Notes: a model not told the origin generated them from the letters alone. A DNA stretch of 64,000 nucleotides from Pseudotabrizicola formosa (GCF_002900965.1 NZ_PJOM01000002.1:1240001-1304000), one strand, 5' to 3'; shown: positions 18,268 through 27,565, counted from the stretch's first letter. Translations and numbers: made by a program.

Positions 18268-20709
18268 TCAGCCGCGCAACCGCAGGTTCCCCGGATCCCA
18301 CGCCGGCCCCTCCGGCAGCACCTCCACCGCCACCCTGTCGCCGAACACCTCCACCTCCAGCACCAGGCCCGGCACCGCCAGATCGGCGCGCAGCATGCCA
18401 AGGCCCAGACAGGCCCCCACCCGGTGCCCGAAGGCTGCACTGGTAACTTCGCCCACCACTGCATCACCCTTCCAGAGGGTCGCCATATAGGGCGGGTCCA
18501 GATCGCCCGCGTCGATGCGCAGGGTCACAAACCGCTTGGTCACGCCCGCCTGCCGCTCCGTCATCAACGCCGCCCGGCCCCGGAACTCCGGCTTAGACCA
18601 GTCCACAAACCGCTCCAATCCGCCTTGCAGCACGGTGTAATCGGTGGACAGATCGCCCTTCCATGCCCGATAGCCCTTTTCGATCCGCAAGGCATTAAGC
18701 GCGAACATGCCAAAGGGCCGCAACCCATGCCCCTGACCTGCGCCCCAGATCGCGTCCCAGACCGCTGGCGTATCTTCCGTGCGGGAATGGATCTCCCACC
18801 CCAGCTCCCCCGCGAAACTGACCCGCATCAGCAGCACCTCCGCCCCGGCAATCCGTGCGTCTTGCCACGTCAGCCAGGGCCGCGACAGGTCTGCCTCCGT
18901 CACCCCCGCCAGCACCGCCCGCGCCTTCGGCCCGGTCAGGATCTGCGTGGACCAGGCCTCGGTCTGATCCTCCAGCGCCAGCCCCGGATCCAGATGCCGC
19001 AGCAGCCAGTCCTTGTCATGCGCCTGCGCGGTGGCGGCGGTGATCAGCAGGAGTTTGTCCTCGGCCAACCGCGCCACAGACATCTCGGTCACGATCCGCC
19101 CCTTGTCATCGGCGAAATAGGCCAGCCCCAGCCGCCCCACGGATGGCACCTTGCCGGTGATCTGGCGGCCCAGCCACTCCGCCACCCCCGGCCCCCGGAT
19201 CACAAAGCGCGAAAACCCCGGCAGATCGAGGATACCGCAGGCGTCGCGCACCGCCGCGCATTCCGCCTGCACCGCGCGGAACCAAGGCCCCTTGCGCGCC
19301 CATGTCCGCTGAGCGGCCTCCGAGGTGTCATCCCCATCACCCGCGTACCAAAGCGCCCGTTCCCAGCCATTATACGGCCCGAGCTGCGCACCAAGCGCCG
19401 CCACGCGGTCATGCACGGCGCTGACTTTCTTCATCCGCCCCGCAGGCCAGACATGGTGCGGGAAATGCATGGCATATTCGTGCCCGTAGACCTCCATCCC
19501 CTTGGCGACGCAGTAATCGTGATCCTCGAACCCGGTAAAGCGGCGCGGATCGCAGGACCACATGTCCCATTCGGTCGCGCCTTGCGTCACCCATTCCGCC
19601 AACACCTTGCCCGCTCCGCCGGCCTGACAGATGCCAAAGGTGAAGACGCAAGCCTCGAACGCATTGGGCACCCCCGGCATCGGCCCGATCAGCGGGTTGC
19701 CGTCGGGCGTGTAGGGGATTGGCCCGTTGATCACCTTTTGCAGACGGGCCCCGGCCAGCAACGGCACCCGCGCCATGGCGTCGGTGATCTGGAACTCCAG
19801 CCGCTCCAGATCGTCGGGGAACAGCTGAAAGCTGAAGTCGTCGGGCATCGGGTCATCGGGCGTCGCCCAATGCGCGCGGCAGGGGTTTTCATAAGGGCCA
19901 AGGTTGAAGCCCATCTTTTCCTGACGCAGGTAATAGCTGGAATCCACATCGCGCAGCAGCGGCAGCTTGTGGCCGACCTCGCGTGTCCAGGCCTCCAGTT
20001 CCGGGATGGCATCAAACAGCATGTATTGATGGCTCATCACCATCATCGGCACCCGGCGGCCGAACATCCGGCCGACCTCGGCCGCATAATAGCCGCCCGC
20101 ATTCACCACATATTCTGCCCGGATCTGCCCTTTGGGTGTGGTCAGCACCCATTCGGTTCCGGTCCATTCCGCCGCCGTCACCGGACAGAACCGCTCCACA
20201 TGCGCGCCCATGTCGCGCGCGCCCTTGGCAAGCGCCTGTGTCAGCTGTGCCGGGTCAATGTCGCCGTCATAGGGATCGTACAGCGCGCCGGTCAGGTCAT
20301 GGGTTTCCACGAATGGATAGCGCGCACGAATCTCCTCCGGCCCAAGCACCGTCAGATCCATCCCCTGCGCGCGCCCCATCCCCGCCACACGGCGGAATTC
20401 CAGCAGGCGTTCCGCAGAATGCCCCAGCCGCACCGACCCGGTGACGTTGTAATTCATCGGATAGCCGACGCGGTCGCCCAAGGTCCGGTAGAGGCTCGCC
20501 GAATAGCGCTGCATGTTCATGATCGACCAGCTGGCCGAAAAGGTCGGCACATTGCCTGCCGCATGCCAGGTGCTGCCTGCCGTCAGCTCGTTCTTCTCCA
20601 GCAGCACGCCGTCCCGCCACCCAGCCAAGGCCAGATGATACAAGGCAGACGCCCCCACAGCGCCCCCTCCGATAATCACCACACGCGCGCTGCCGGGCAG
20701 ACCTGCCAT
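18268..20709 (-). CDS. FAD-dependent oxidoreductase / GcvT fusion, dimethylglycine dehydrogenase-like (first copy)
   Basis: This 813-aa protein has the same domain order as the next gene. The FAD motif is VVIIGGGAVGASALYHL, the covalent-flavin motif is AGSTWHAAG (His49), and a C-terminal GcvT-like folate domain contains DLPGFSRFVIRGPG, SFAGELGWEIHS and ALRIEKGYRAWKGDLS. Start ATG at 20709 with GGAG 7 bases upstream. It is the first gene of the operon and is divergent from a LysR gene. It probably oxidatively demethylates a secondary or tertiary N-methyl amino acid; the exact substrate is inferred only from family. Confidence 0.92.
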   Translation of the reverse strand: MAGLPGSARVVIIGGGAVGASALYHLALAGWRDGVLLEKNELTAGSTWHAAGNVPTFSASWSIMNMQRYSASLYRTLGDRVGYPMNYNVTGSVRLGHSAERLLEFRRVAGMGRAQGMDLTVLGPEEIRARYPFVETHDLTGALYDPYDGDIDPAQLTQALAKGARDMGAHVERFCPVTAAEWTGTEWVLTTPKGQIRAEYVVNAGGYYAAEVGRMFGRRVPMMVMSHQYMLFDAIPELEAWTREVGHKLPLLRDVDSSYYLRQEKMGFNLGPYENPCRAHWATPDDPMPDDFSFQLFPDDLERLEFQITDAMARVPLLAGARLQKVINGPIPYTPDGNPLIGPMPGVPNAFEACVFTFGICQAGGAGKVLAEWVTQGATEWDMWSCDPRRFTGFEDHDYCVAKGMEVYGHEYAMHFPHHVWPAGRMKKVSAVHDRVAALGAQLGPYNGWERALWYAGDGDDTSEAAQRTWARKGPWFRAVQAECAAVRDACGILDLPGFSRFVIRGPGVAEWLGRQITGKVPSVGRLGLAYFADDKGRIVTEMSVARLAEDKLLLITAATAQAHDKDWLLRHLDPGLALEDQTEAWSTQILTGPKARAVLAGVTEADLSRPWLTWQDARIAGAEVLLMRVSFAGELGWEIHSRTEDTPAVWDAIWGAGQGHGLRPFGMFALNALRIEKGYRAWKGDLSTDYTVLQGGLERFVDWSKPEFRGRAALMTERQAGVTKRFVTLRIDAGDLDPPYMATLWKGDAVVGEVTSAAFGHRVGACLGLGMLRADLAVPGLVLEVEVFGDRVAVEVLPEGPAWDPGNLRLRG

Positions 20710-20787
20710 ACCGTTTCTCCGCTGACTTGCGCCGCCAGTCTGCGCGCGCTGGCACAGCCTTTCAATTCGCCCCTTTTGCCCCTATTA

Positions 20788-20802
20788 ATCGGAAATCCCG
20801 AT
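20788..20802. promoter_or_regulatory. Candidate LysR operator between divergent genes
   Basis: ATCGG and CCGAT form an inverted repeat with a 5-bp spacer in the 162-bp gap between the first dehydrogenase and the LysR gene. It includes the T-N11-A spacing common to LysR boxes. The placement, 70-80 bp from both starts, fits autoregulation plus control of the operon. This is a visual call only. Confidence 0.35.
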
Positions 20803-20871
20803 CAGGCTTGCCACGCCCCGGCCCCCCCCGGAGTGGTCGGCAAGGCCCGGGGCCAGCCGCAGGAGCCCGCG

Positions 20872-21732
20872 ATGCAGATCGAGTTGATCGACACCTTCCT
20901 CGACCTGATCGAGACCCGCAGCTTCAACCGCAGTGCCGAGCGTCTTGGCCTGACGCAATCCACGGTCTCGGGCCGGGTGGTGGCGCTGGAGCAGGCGGTT
21001 GGCGCGCGGCTGTTCACCCGGTCGCGCGCCGGCACGCAGCTTACGACCGAAGGGCTGAAGTTCGAGCCGCATGCGCGGCTTTTGCGGCAGGAATGGATGA
21101 TGGCGCGGCGCGCGGTGGCCGATTCCGGCACGGCGGCGCTGACCTTGCGGATCGGCATTCAGAACGATCTGGTGGCCGACCATCTGGGGGCGCTGATTGC
21201 GGCGTTCCGGGGAATGTTGCCGCAGGCGGCGCTCTATGTCGAACCCGATTATTCCACCCAGATGTGCGCCGATCTGGTCACGGGGGCGCTGGATTTCGCC
21301 ATCCTCTTCACCCCGAAACCACAGCCGGACCTGTTTTTCCAGTCGCTGCCCGACATTCCCTACCGGCTGATTTGCACCGAGCCCACCAGCCTGTCAGACT
21401 TGACCCCGGACCGCTATATTTGCGCCAACTTTTCCCCCGCATTCGAGGCCGCGCACCGGCAGCTGTTGCCATTCCTGCATGCCGCCCCGCTGTCCGTCGG
21501 GCAAAGCAGTGCCGTGGCGCTGTTGCTGCACAGTTTGGGCGGGGCGGGCTATGTGATGGAAAGCCATGCGCAGGGTCTGGTGGCAGCGGGCGGGTTTCAC
21601 ATGGTCACCGACGCACCGGTGATCCGCCAGCCGGTCTATGCCGCGATGCATCTGCGCAACCGCACCGCCACCACGCAGAAACGGATGGTGGATGCCGCGC
21701 GCCGCAGGTTGCAAAACCCCGGCGCGCGGTGA
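20872..21732 (+). CDS. LysR-family transcriptional regulator
   Basis: This 286-aa regulator has an N-terminal winged helix-turn-helix (about 1-60; SFNRSAERLGLTQSTVSGRV) and a periplasmic-binding-like effector domain from about 90 to the end. Start ATG at 20872 with AGGAG 6 bases upstream; the long open frame further upstream is antisense to the dehydrogenase. It is divergent from the methylated-amine operon and probably controls it in response to its substrate. Confidence 0.9.
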   Translation: MQIELIDTFLDLIETRSFNRSAERLGLTQSTVSGRVVALEQAVGARLFTRSRAGTQLTTEGLKFEPHARLLRQEWMMARRAVADSGTAALTLRIGIQNDLVADHLGALIAAFRGMLPQAALYVEPDYSTQMCADLVTGALDFAILFTPKPQPDLFFQSLPDIPYRLICTEPTSLSDLTPDRYICANFSPAFEAAHRQLLPFLHAAPLSVGQSSAVALLLHSLGGAGYVMESHAQGLVAAGGFHMVTDAPVIRQPVYAAMHLRNRTATTQKRMVDAARRRLQNPGAR

Positions 21733-21763
21733 GGTAAAAGGGTGCTGCGGGGCGACCCCCGCC

Positions 21764-23062
21764 CTATTCTGCTGCGACGCTCGGGTTGTTCGGATGCGTC
21801 GTCCAGTTGGCATAGTCGCCCACGGGCGTTTGCGTGCGCGGGTCCACCGCCCCTTTGGGCATCTCGACCATGGTGATGCAATTCTCCACCGGGCAGACAT
21901 TGACGCAAAGGTTGCAGGCAACGCATTCGTCATCCATCACCTCGAACACCCGGCCCGGTTTCATGGCGATGGCCTGATGGCTGGTGTCCTCGCAGGCGGC
22001 ATAGCAGCGTCCGCATTTGATGCAGGCGTCCTGATCGATCTGCGCCTTGGTCACATAGTTCAGGTTCAGGAATTGCCAGTCGGTGACATTTGGCACCGCA
22101 CGCCCCACCAGATCGGCCGTCGACGCCATGCCCTTTTCATCCAGGTACTGCGACAGGCCAGAAATCATTTCCTGCACGATCTTGAAACCATAGGTCATGG
22201 CTGCGGTGCAAACCTGCACATTGCCTGCCCCCAGCGCCATGAACTCTGCCGCATCGCGCCATGTCGTCACCCCGCCGATGCCGGAAATCGGCAGGCCATG
22301 GGTCTCGGGAGACCGCGCAATTTCGGCCACCATGTTCAGCGCGATGGGTTTGACCGCCGGACCGCAATAGCCGCCATGGGTGCCCTTGCCGTCGATCATC
22401 GGTTCCGGGCTGAAGCTGTCAAGGTTGACAGAGGTGATCGAATTGATGGTGTTGATCAGGCTCACCGCATCCGCCCCGCCACGCTTGGCCGCCTCTGCCG
22501 GTTTGCGGATGTCAGAGATGTTGGGTGTCAGCTTGACGATGCAGGGCATCCGGCTGTGCTGTTTCACCCAACGCGTGACCATCTCGATATATTCGGGCAC
22601 CTGCCCCACGGCAGAGCCCATCCCGCGCTCGGCCATGCCATGCGGGCAGCCGAAGTTGAGCTCCACCCCGTCGGCCTCGGTATCCTCGATCCGGTGCAGG
22701 ATGTCCTTCCAAGACTGCTCGTCGCAAGGCACCATCAGGCTGATGATCAGCGCCCGGTCCTTGTAATCGCGCTTGACCGATTTGATCTCGCGCAGGTTCA
22801 CCTCCAGCGGGCGGTCGGTGATCAGCTCGATGTTGTTCAGCCCCAGAAGGCGGCGGTCGGCACCCCAGACGGCACCGTAGCGCGGGCCGTTGACGTTCAC
22901 CACCGGCGGCCCCTCGGACCCAAGGGTTTTCCATACCACCCCGCCCCAGCCTGCCTCAAACGCGCGACGGACGTTGTATTCCTTGTCCGTGGGCGGGGCC
23001 GAGGCCAGCCAGAACGGGTTGGGGGATTTGATGCCGATGAAGTCGGTTGTCAGGTTGGCCAT
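21764..23062 (-). CDS. preA: NAD-dependent dihydropyrimidine dehydrogenase subunit PreA
   Basis: This 432-aa subunit reduces uracil or thymine to the 5,6-dihydro form in the reductive pyrimidine pathway. The N-terminal TIM-barrel FMN domain resembles dihydroorotate dehydrogenase (SPNPFWLASAPPTD, ELNFGCPHGMAERGMGSA, ISGIGGVTTWRDAAEF). Two C-terminal 4Fe-4S ferredoxin motifs are visible (CIKCGRCYAAC and CVACNLCVNVCPV). The ATG at 23062 lies 5 bp after the preT stop. It forms a heteromeric enzyme with PreT. Confidence 0.95.
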   Translation of the reverse strand: MANLTTDFIGIKSPNPFWLASAPPTDKEYNVRRAFEAGWGGVVWKTLGSEGPPVVNVNGPRYGAVWGADRRLLGLNNIELITDRPLEVNLREIKSVKRDYKDRALIISLMVPCDEQSWKDILHRIEDTEADGVELNFGCPHGMAERGMGSAVGQVPEYIEMVTRWVKQHSRMPCIVKLTPNISDIRKPAEAAKRGGADAVSLINTINSITSVNLDSFSPEPMIDGKGTHGGYCGPAVKPIALNMVAEIARSPETHGLPISGIGGVTTWRDAAEFMALGAGNVQVCTAAMTYGFKIVQEMISGLSQYLDEKGMASTADLVGRAVPNVTDWQFLNLNYVTKAQIDQDACIKCGRCYAACEDTSHQAIAMKPGRVFEVMDDECVACNLCVNVCPVENCITMVEMPKGAVDPRTQTPVGDYANWTTHPNNPSVAAE

Positions 23063-23067
23063 TGTGC

Positions 23068-24384
23068 TTACCCCCTCAGAAACATGTGAATATCTTCTGC
23101 CGCGTCGCGCCCCTGCGCCACCGCCGTCACCGTCAGGTCTTCGCCGCCGCCGGTGCAATCGCCGCCAGCCCAGACCCGTGCGGGCAGTGCCGCGATCTTG
23201 CCGCCCTCCAGCGCCGCGCCGTCAGGCGCGCCGGTCAAGGTCTGGCCAATCGCCTTGAACACCTGATCGGCCTTCAGCCGGAAGGTCTCTCCGGTGGCTT
23301 TCAGCCCTTCGGGCGTGTCGGCCATATAGCCGAATTCCACCTCGCGCACCGCGCCATTGCCATGCACGGCCACCGGGGCCGCATTGCAGATGATGCGCAC
23401 CCCTGCACTGGTGGCATGCTCCTGCTCATATGTGCTGGCGCCCATCTTCTCCTGCCCGCGGCGATAGACGATGGTCACATTTTCCGCCCCCAGCAGCTTG
23501 CTTTGCACGGCGGCGTCCACCGCCGTCATACCGCCGCCGATCACCACCACATCGCGGCCAATCGGCAGGGTGGTCAGGTCGGTGGTCTGACGCAGCTCGG
23601 CGATGAAATCGACCGCATCGGTGACGCCCGCCTTGTCCTCGCCACTTGCGCGCAGGGCGTTGACCCCACCCAAACCAATGCCCAGAAACACCGCGTCATG
23701 CAGTGCAAGCAACCCGTCGAGCGAGATGTCGCGGCCCAGTTCCACCCCGGTCTTTATCGTGATGCCGCCGATCTGCAGCAGCCAATCCACCTCCCTTCGC
23801 GCGAACCCGCCCGTCGTTTTATAGCTGGCAATGCCGTATTCGTTCAGCCCACCCGGTTTGGCGCGGCGTTCATAGACCACCACATCATGCCCGTGCAGCG
23901 CCAGCCGGTGCGCACAGGCCATCCCCGCAGGCCCCGCCCCCACCACGGCCACCGTTTTTCCGGTCGGGGCCGCGCGGGTGAACGGGTGCAACCCGCGCGC
24001 CATCGCCGTATCGGTGGCAAAGCGTTGCAGCCGCCCGATTTCCACCGGCTTGCCTTCCGCCACCTCGCGCACGCAGACCTCTTCGCACAGCGTCTCGGTC
24101 GGGCAGACCCGGGCGCACATGCCGCCAAGAATGTTCTGGGTCCAGATCGTGGTCGCCGCAGACTCGGCCGTGCCGGTGGCGATCTGGCGGATGAACAGCG
24201 GAATGTCGATACTGGTGGGGCACGCCGTGACACAAGGCGCGTCGTGGCAGAAATAGCAGCGGTCCGCGGCCACCAGCGCCTCATGCGCATCCAGCGGCGG
24301 CGTGTGGTCGGCAAAGTTCCGGGCGATCCGGTCGGCTGGCAGACGGCTGGGCACAATGCCGGGCGTCAGCGGGCTGTTGGTCAT
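23068..24384 (-). CDS. preT: NAD-dependent dihydropyrimidine dehydrogenase subunit PreT
   Basis: This 438-aa flavoprotein is related to the small subunit of glutamate synthase and passes electrons from NAD(P)H to PreA. An N-terminal iron-sulfur domain has cysteine motifs (CYFCHDAPCVTACPT, CARVCPTETLCEEVC). Two dinucleotide-binding motifs follow (VAVVGAGPAGMACA and VVVIGGGMTAVDAA), and the C-terminal GGD is in WAGGDCTGGG. The ATG at 24384 has GGGGAGACGACC upstream. The hydantoinase and amidase steps of the pathway are not adjacent. Confidence 0.93.
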   Translation of the reverse strand: MTNSPLTPGIVPSRLPADRIARNFADHTPPLDAHEALVAADRCYFCHDAPCVTACPTSIDIPLFIRQIATGTAESAATTIWTQNILGGMCARVCPTETLCEEVCVREVAEGKPVEIGRLQRFATDTAMARGLHPFTRAAPTGKTVAVVGAGPAGMACAHRLALHGHDVVVYERRAKPGGLNEYGIASYKTTGGFARREVDWLLQIGGITIKTGVELGRDISLDGLLALHDAVFLGIGLGGVNALRASGEDKAGVTDAVDFIAELRQTTDLTTLPIGRDVVVIGGGMTAVDAAVQSKLLGAENVTIVYRRGQEKMGASTYEQEHATSAGVRIICNAAPVAVHGNGAVREVEFGYMADTPEGLKATGETFRLKADQVFKAIGQTLTGAPDGAALEGGKIAALPARVWAGGDCTGGGEDLTVTAVAQGRDAAEDIHMFLRG

Positions 24385-24439
24385 GGGCGGTCGTCTCCCC
24401 TTTTTGGTTGTTCTTTGGAAAAAAGCTGGCACAGGTCCA

Positions 24440-24462
24440 TTTTTTTATCAAACGGTAAATTT
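24440..24462. promoter_or_regulatory. AT-rich imperfect palindrome in the preT/accB divergent region
   Basis: TTTATC and GGTAAA with a 4-bp spacer form an imperfect inverted repeat inside a strikingly AT-rich patch. The 251-bp gap holds the promoters of both preT (minus) and accB (plus). It could be an operator for preTA; it does not match a regulator box I can name. Confidence 0.25.
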
Positions 24463-24635
24463 TGGCGCGCAGCAAAATTCCGGGACTTGCGCGCCAGACT
24501 GCCCAAAAATTGCGCAACCGAATGGGTGCTTTTCTCGCCGGAAAACGCGGGCTATAAGCGGACAGCCCCGACACCCGGCCCTTGCGCCCGGACAGATCGG
24601 TCACCAACTGGCACAAAAGCCAACCAGAGGACGGC

Positions 24636-25124
24636 ATGAGCAAACATTCCCCCGACGCAGATGTGGCCTTTATCTCGGCCCTTGCAGAACTTCTGAACAA
24701 GAACGAGCTGACCGAGCTGAGCGTGAAGCGCGAATATGGCGAAGACGACAGTCTTGAGGTGCGTGTGGTCAAGCAGGCCAATATCGTGACCACGCAGGTG
24801 GCTGGCCCCGCCCCGGTCTATGCCGCAGCCCCTCCCACCGCCGCAGCCCCCGCAGCCGCACCGGCGGCGATGGAAGACCCGGCCCAGCATCCGGGTGCGG
24901 TGACCTCGCCCATGGTCGGCACCTGCTATCTGGCCGCCGAACCCGGTGCCACGCCCTTCATCACCATCGGGGCCACCGTGGCCGAGGGTCAGACCGTGCT
25001 CATCATCGAAGCGATGAAGACCATGAACCATATTCCCGCCCCACGCGCCGGTACCATCAAGCGCATTCTGGTCGAGGATGGCACGCCCGTTGAATTCGGC
25101 GCACCGCTGTTGATCATCGAGTGA
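24636..25124 (+). CDS. accB: Biotin carboxyl carrier protein of acetyl-CoA carboxylase
   Basis: This 162-aa carrier has a short N-terminal domain, an Ala/Pro-rich linker (about 55-80) and a C-terminal biotinyl domain. The biotin attachment site is IEAMKTMNH (Lys128). Start ATG at 24636 after AGAGGACGGC; the frame is open to 24582 but is not family-like. accC follows almost immediately. This is the carrier for the first committed step of fatty-acid synthesis. Confidence 0.97.
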   Translation: MSKHSPDADVAFISALAELLNKNELTELSVKREYGEDDSLEVRVVKQANIVTTQVAGPAPVYAAAPPTAAAPAAAPAAMEDPAQHPGAVTSPMVGTCYLAAEPGATPFITIGATVAEGQTVLIIEAMKTMNHIPAPRAGTIKRILVEDGTPVEFGAPLLIIE

Positions 25125-25129
25125 CGCCG

Positions 25130-26479
25130 ATGTTTGAAAAAATCCTGATCGCCAACCGGGGGGAAATCGCCCTGCGCGTGATCCGCGCCTGCCGCGAAAT
25201 GGGGATCAAATCGGTCGCCGTCCATTCCACCGCCGATGCCGATGCCATGCATGTGCGGATGGCCGATGAGTCGATCTGCATCGGGCCTGCCGCCAGCACG
25301 GACAGTTATCTGAACAAGGCCGCGATCATTTCGGCCTGCGAGATCACGGGTGCCCAAGCCGTGCACCCGGGCTATGGCTTCCTGTCGGAAAACGCCAGTT
25401 TTGCACAGGCGTTGCAAGATCATGGCCTGACCTTCATCGGCCCAAATGCCGAACATATCCGCATCATGGGCGACAAGATCACCGCCAAGGTCACCGCGAT
25501 GGAGCTGGGGATACCGGTTGTGCCGGGGTCCGATGGCGGGGTGGCCGATTTTGAAACAGCCATTGGCGTGGCCGAGAAAATCGGCTTTCCGGTCATCATC
25601 AAGGCGACCGCCGGGGGCGGCGGGCGCGGCATGAAGGTGGCCAAGAACGCAGCCGAGTTGGAGGTTGCCTTCCGCACCGCCCGGTCAGAGGCCAAGAACG
25701 CCTTTGGCAATGACGAAGTCTATATCGAGAAATACCTGCAAAAACCGCGCCATATCGAGATTCAGGTCTTTGGCGACGGCAAGGGCAACGCTGTGCATCT
25801 TGGGGAGCGTGACTGCAGCTTGCAGCGCCGCCACCAGAAGGTGTTTGAAGAGGCGCCCGGCCCGTCGATCACCCCCAAGATGCGGGCCGAGATTGGCAAG
25901 ATCTGCGCGGATGCGGTCGCCAAGATCAATTACATCGGCGCAGGCACGGTTGAGTTCCTGTACGAAGACGGCAAGTTCTATTTCATCGAGATGAACACCC
26001 GCCTGCAGGTTGAACACCCGGTCACCGAATATATCTTCGGGGTTGACCTTGTGCGCGAACAGATCCGCGTCGCCTCTGGCCTGCCGATGTCGTTCACGCA
26101 AGACGAGCTGGAAATCAACGGCCATGCCATCGAGGTGCGGATCAACGCAGAAAAACTGCCGAACTTCTCGCCCTGCCCCGGCAAGGTCAAGATGTTCCAC
26201 GCGCCGGGCGGCTTTGGCGTGCGGATGGACAGCGCGCTGTATTCCGGCTATTCGATCCCGCCCTATTACGACAGCCTGATCGGCAAGCTGATCGTGCATG
26301 GCCGTGACCGGCCCGAGGCGCTGGCGCGCCTGCGCCGCGCGCTTGGCGAGCTGATCATCGACGGCGTTGACACCAGCACCCCGCTGTTCGAAGCGCTGTT
26401 GAACGAGCCCGACATTCAAGCCGGGGATTACAACATTCACTGGCTGGAAAAATGGCTGGCAGCCCAGTTCGGCCAGTGA
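25130..26479 (+). CDS. accC: Biotin carboxylase subunit of acetyl-CoA carboxylase
   Basis: This 449-aa enzyme carboxylates biotin on AccB using ATP and bicarbonate. It shows the ATP-grasp fold ([20 protein letters not shown] at the start, [26 protein letters not shown]). I use the ATG at 25130; a GTG at 25121 overlaps the accB stop as GTGA and is less family-like. It is 5 bp after accB, and a strong terminator follows. Confidence 0.97.
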   Translation: MFEKILIANRGEIALRVIRACREMGIKSVAVHSTADADAMHVRMADESICIGPAASTDSYLNKAAIISACEITGAQAVHPGYGFLSENASFAQALQDHGLTFIGPNAEHIRIMGDKITAKVTAMELGIPVVPGSDGGVADFETAIGVAEKIGFPVIIKATAGGGGRGMKVAKNAAELEVAFRTARSEAKNAFGNDEVYIEKYLQKPRHIEIQVFGDGKGNAVHLGERDCSLQRRHQKVFEEAPGPSITPKMRAEIGKICADAVAKINYIGAGTVEFLYEDGKFYFIEMNTRLQVEHPVTEYIFGVDLVREQIRVASGLPMSFTQDELEINGHAIEVRINAEKLPNFSPCPGKVKMFHAPGGFGVRMDSALYSGYSIPPYYDSLIGKLIVHGRDRPEALARLRRALGELIIDGVDTSTPLFEALLNEPDIQAGDYNIHWLEKWLAAQFGQ

Positions 26480-26481
26480 TG

Positions 26482-26505
26482 AAAGGGGGCCAGCGGCCCC
26501 CTTTT
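26482..26505 (+). terminator. Rho-independent terminator after accBC
   Basis: GGGGGCC and GGCCCCC flank an AGC loop, preceded by AAA and followed by TTTT, starting 3 bp after the accC stop. It is a textbook intrinsic terminator. Confidence 0.9.
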
Positions 26506-26531
26506 CCACCCTGCCCGGTGCCAGGACAAGG

Positions 26532-27242
26532 ATGATGCCTGTCCAGACCATAACCCCCGACATGCTGCTGCGCGCCTATGCCATGGGTGTGTTTCCGATG
26601 GCAGAGTCCGCCAGCGACCCGGAGATGCACTGGATCGACCCGCGCAGACGGGGCGTGTTTCCGCTCGATGGCTTCCATATCTCGCGCAGCCTGCACCGCG
26701 CTATTTTGCGCGACAGGTACCAGGTCACGGTCAACACCGATTTCGCGGGCGTATTGGCGGCCTGCGCCGACCGGCCGGAAACCTGGATCAACGACCGGCT
26801 GACCGAGCTTTACCAGACCCTGCACCGCCAGGGCCATGCCCACAGCCTGGAGGTGTGGGAGGGGGAAGACCTGATTGGCGGGGTTTACGGTGTGGTGCTG
26901 GGCGCGGCGTTCTTTGGCGAGTCGATGTTCTCGCGCCGCACGAATGCGTCAAAGATCGCGCTGGCCTGGCTGGTGCACCGGTTGCGCGCGGGTGGCTTCA
27001 CCCTGTTTGACACCCAATTTCTGACGCCGCATCTGGCCAGCCTTGGCGCAAAGGAAATCTCGCGCGCGGCCTATCATGCGCGGCTGCAACACGCCCTTGG
27101 ACGGGTGGCCCGCTTCGACCCGCCCGGCTATGCGCCCTATCCTTCGTTGATCTCTTCCAGCGGCGCGTCTGGGTCTTCCTCTGGTGCGGTCACATCGGGG
27201 GCCACAAAGCCCGAGTCGCAAGACAAGACCCAGATGTCATAG
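26532..27242 (+). CDS. aat: Leucyl/phenylalanyl-tRNA-protein transferase
   Basis: This 236-aa enzyme adds Leu or Phe to N-terminal Lys/Arg, making N-degrons for ClpAPS. Family motifs are AYAMGVFPMAE, the WIDPRRRGVFPL stretch, HSLEVWEGEDLIGGVYGVVLG and FGESMFSRRTNASKIAL. The GNAT core seems to end near residue 200; the last about 32 residues are a Ser/Gly-rich tail encoded opposite the end of the DUF2155 gene. An in-frame ATG also exists at 26535. Confidence 0.93.
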   Translation: MMPVQTITPDMLLRAYAMGVFPMAESASDPEMHWIDPRRRGVFPLDGFHISRSLHRAILRDRYQVTVNTDFAGVLAACADRPETWINDRLTELYQTLHRQGHAHSLEVWEGEDLIGGVYGVVLGAAFFGESMFSRRTNASKIALAWLVHRLRAGGFTLFDTQFLTPHLASLGAKEISRAAYHARLQHALGRVARFDPPGYAPYPSLISSSGASGSSSGAVTSGATKPESQDKTQMS

Positions 27243-27565
27243 CGGTGATGGTCCATCGCCGACAGCGCCGGGCTGGAGGCCAGCATCCAACCGGAAAACA
27301 CCGTGGTGCCCGCCGCAATATCCACCACCGTCAGATGCGCCTGCGCATCTGCGGCGGGGTTGTCGCGGGGATAGCGGCATTCGTCCAGTTGAACGCCCAC
27401 ACGACCCTGCTGGACCGATTGCCCGCGTGACAGGGCCAGATCCACCACCCGCCCGGTCACCTTGTCCAGCAACCGCAGAGTGCCGCCGGGGGCGGTTTCC
27501 ATCTCTTGCGCGCCAGCCTGCAACGGGCAGATCAGAACAAGGGCCAAAGCCAGGATCCGGATCAT
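27137..27565 (-). CDS. DUF2155-domain periplasmic protein
   Basis: This 142-aa protein has a signal peptide (about 1-19, ending QAGA) and matches the DUF2155 pattern (LRLLDKVTGRVVDLAL, VQLDECRYPRDNP, VFSGWMLASSPALSAMDHHRYDIWVLSC), with two cysteines that could pair. The tail is acidic. The function is unknown. It overlaps mlaD by 4 bp (ATGA), so it is translationally coupled, and its 3' 106 bp overlap aat on the other strand. Confidence 0.85.
   Translation of the reverse strand: MIRILALALVLICPLQAGAQEMETAPGGTLRLLDKVTGRVVDLALSRGQSVQQGRVGVQLDECRYPRDNPAADAQAHLTVVDIAAGTTVFSGWMLASSPALSAMDHHRYDIWVLSCDSGFVAPDVTAPEEDPDAPLEEINEG

Noticed and set aside
18424-20871. A plus-strand open frame upstream of and in register with the LysR gene, which would give a protein of 1102 aa
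   Set aside because: The part before 20872 is the antisense of the dehydrogenase; the LysR gene has its own ATG with AGGAG.
20710-20871. Glycine riboswitch before the GcvT-domain gene
   Set aside because: The expected paired aptamer cores are absent; only a short palindrome is visible.
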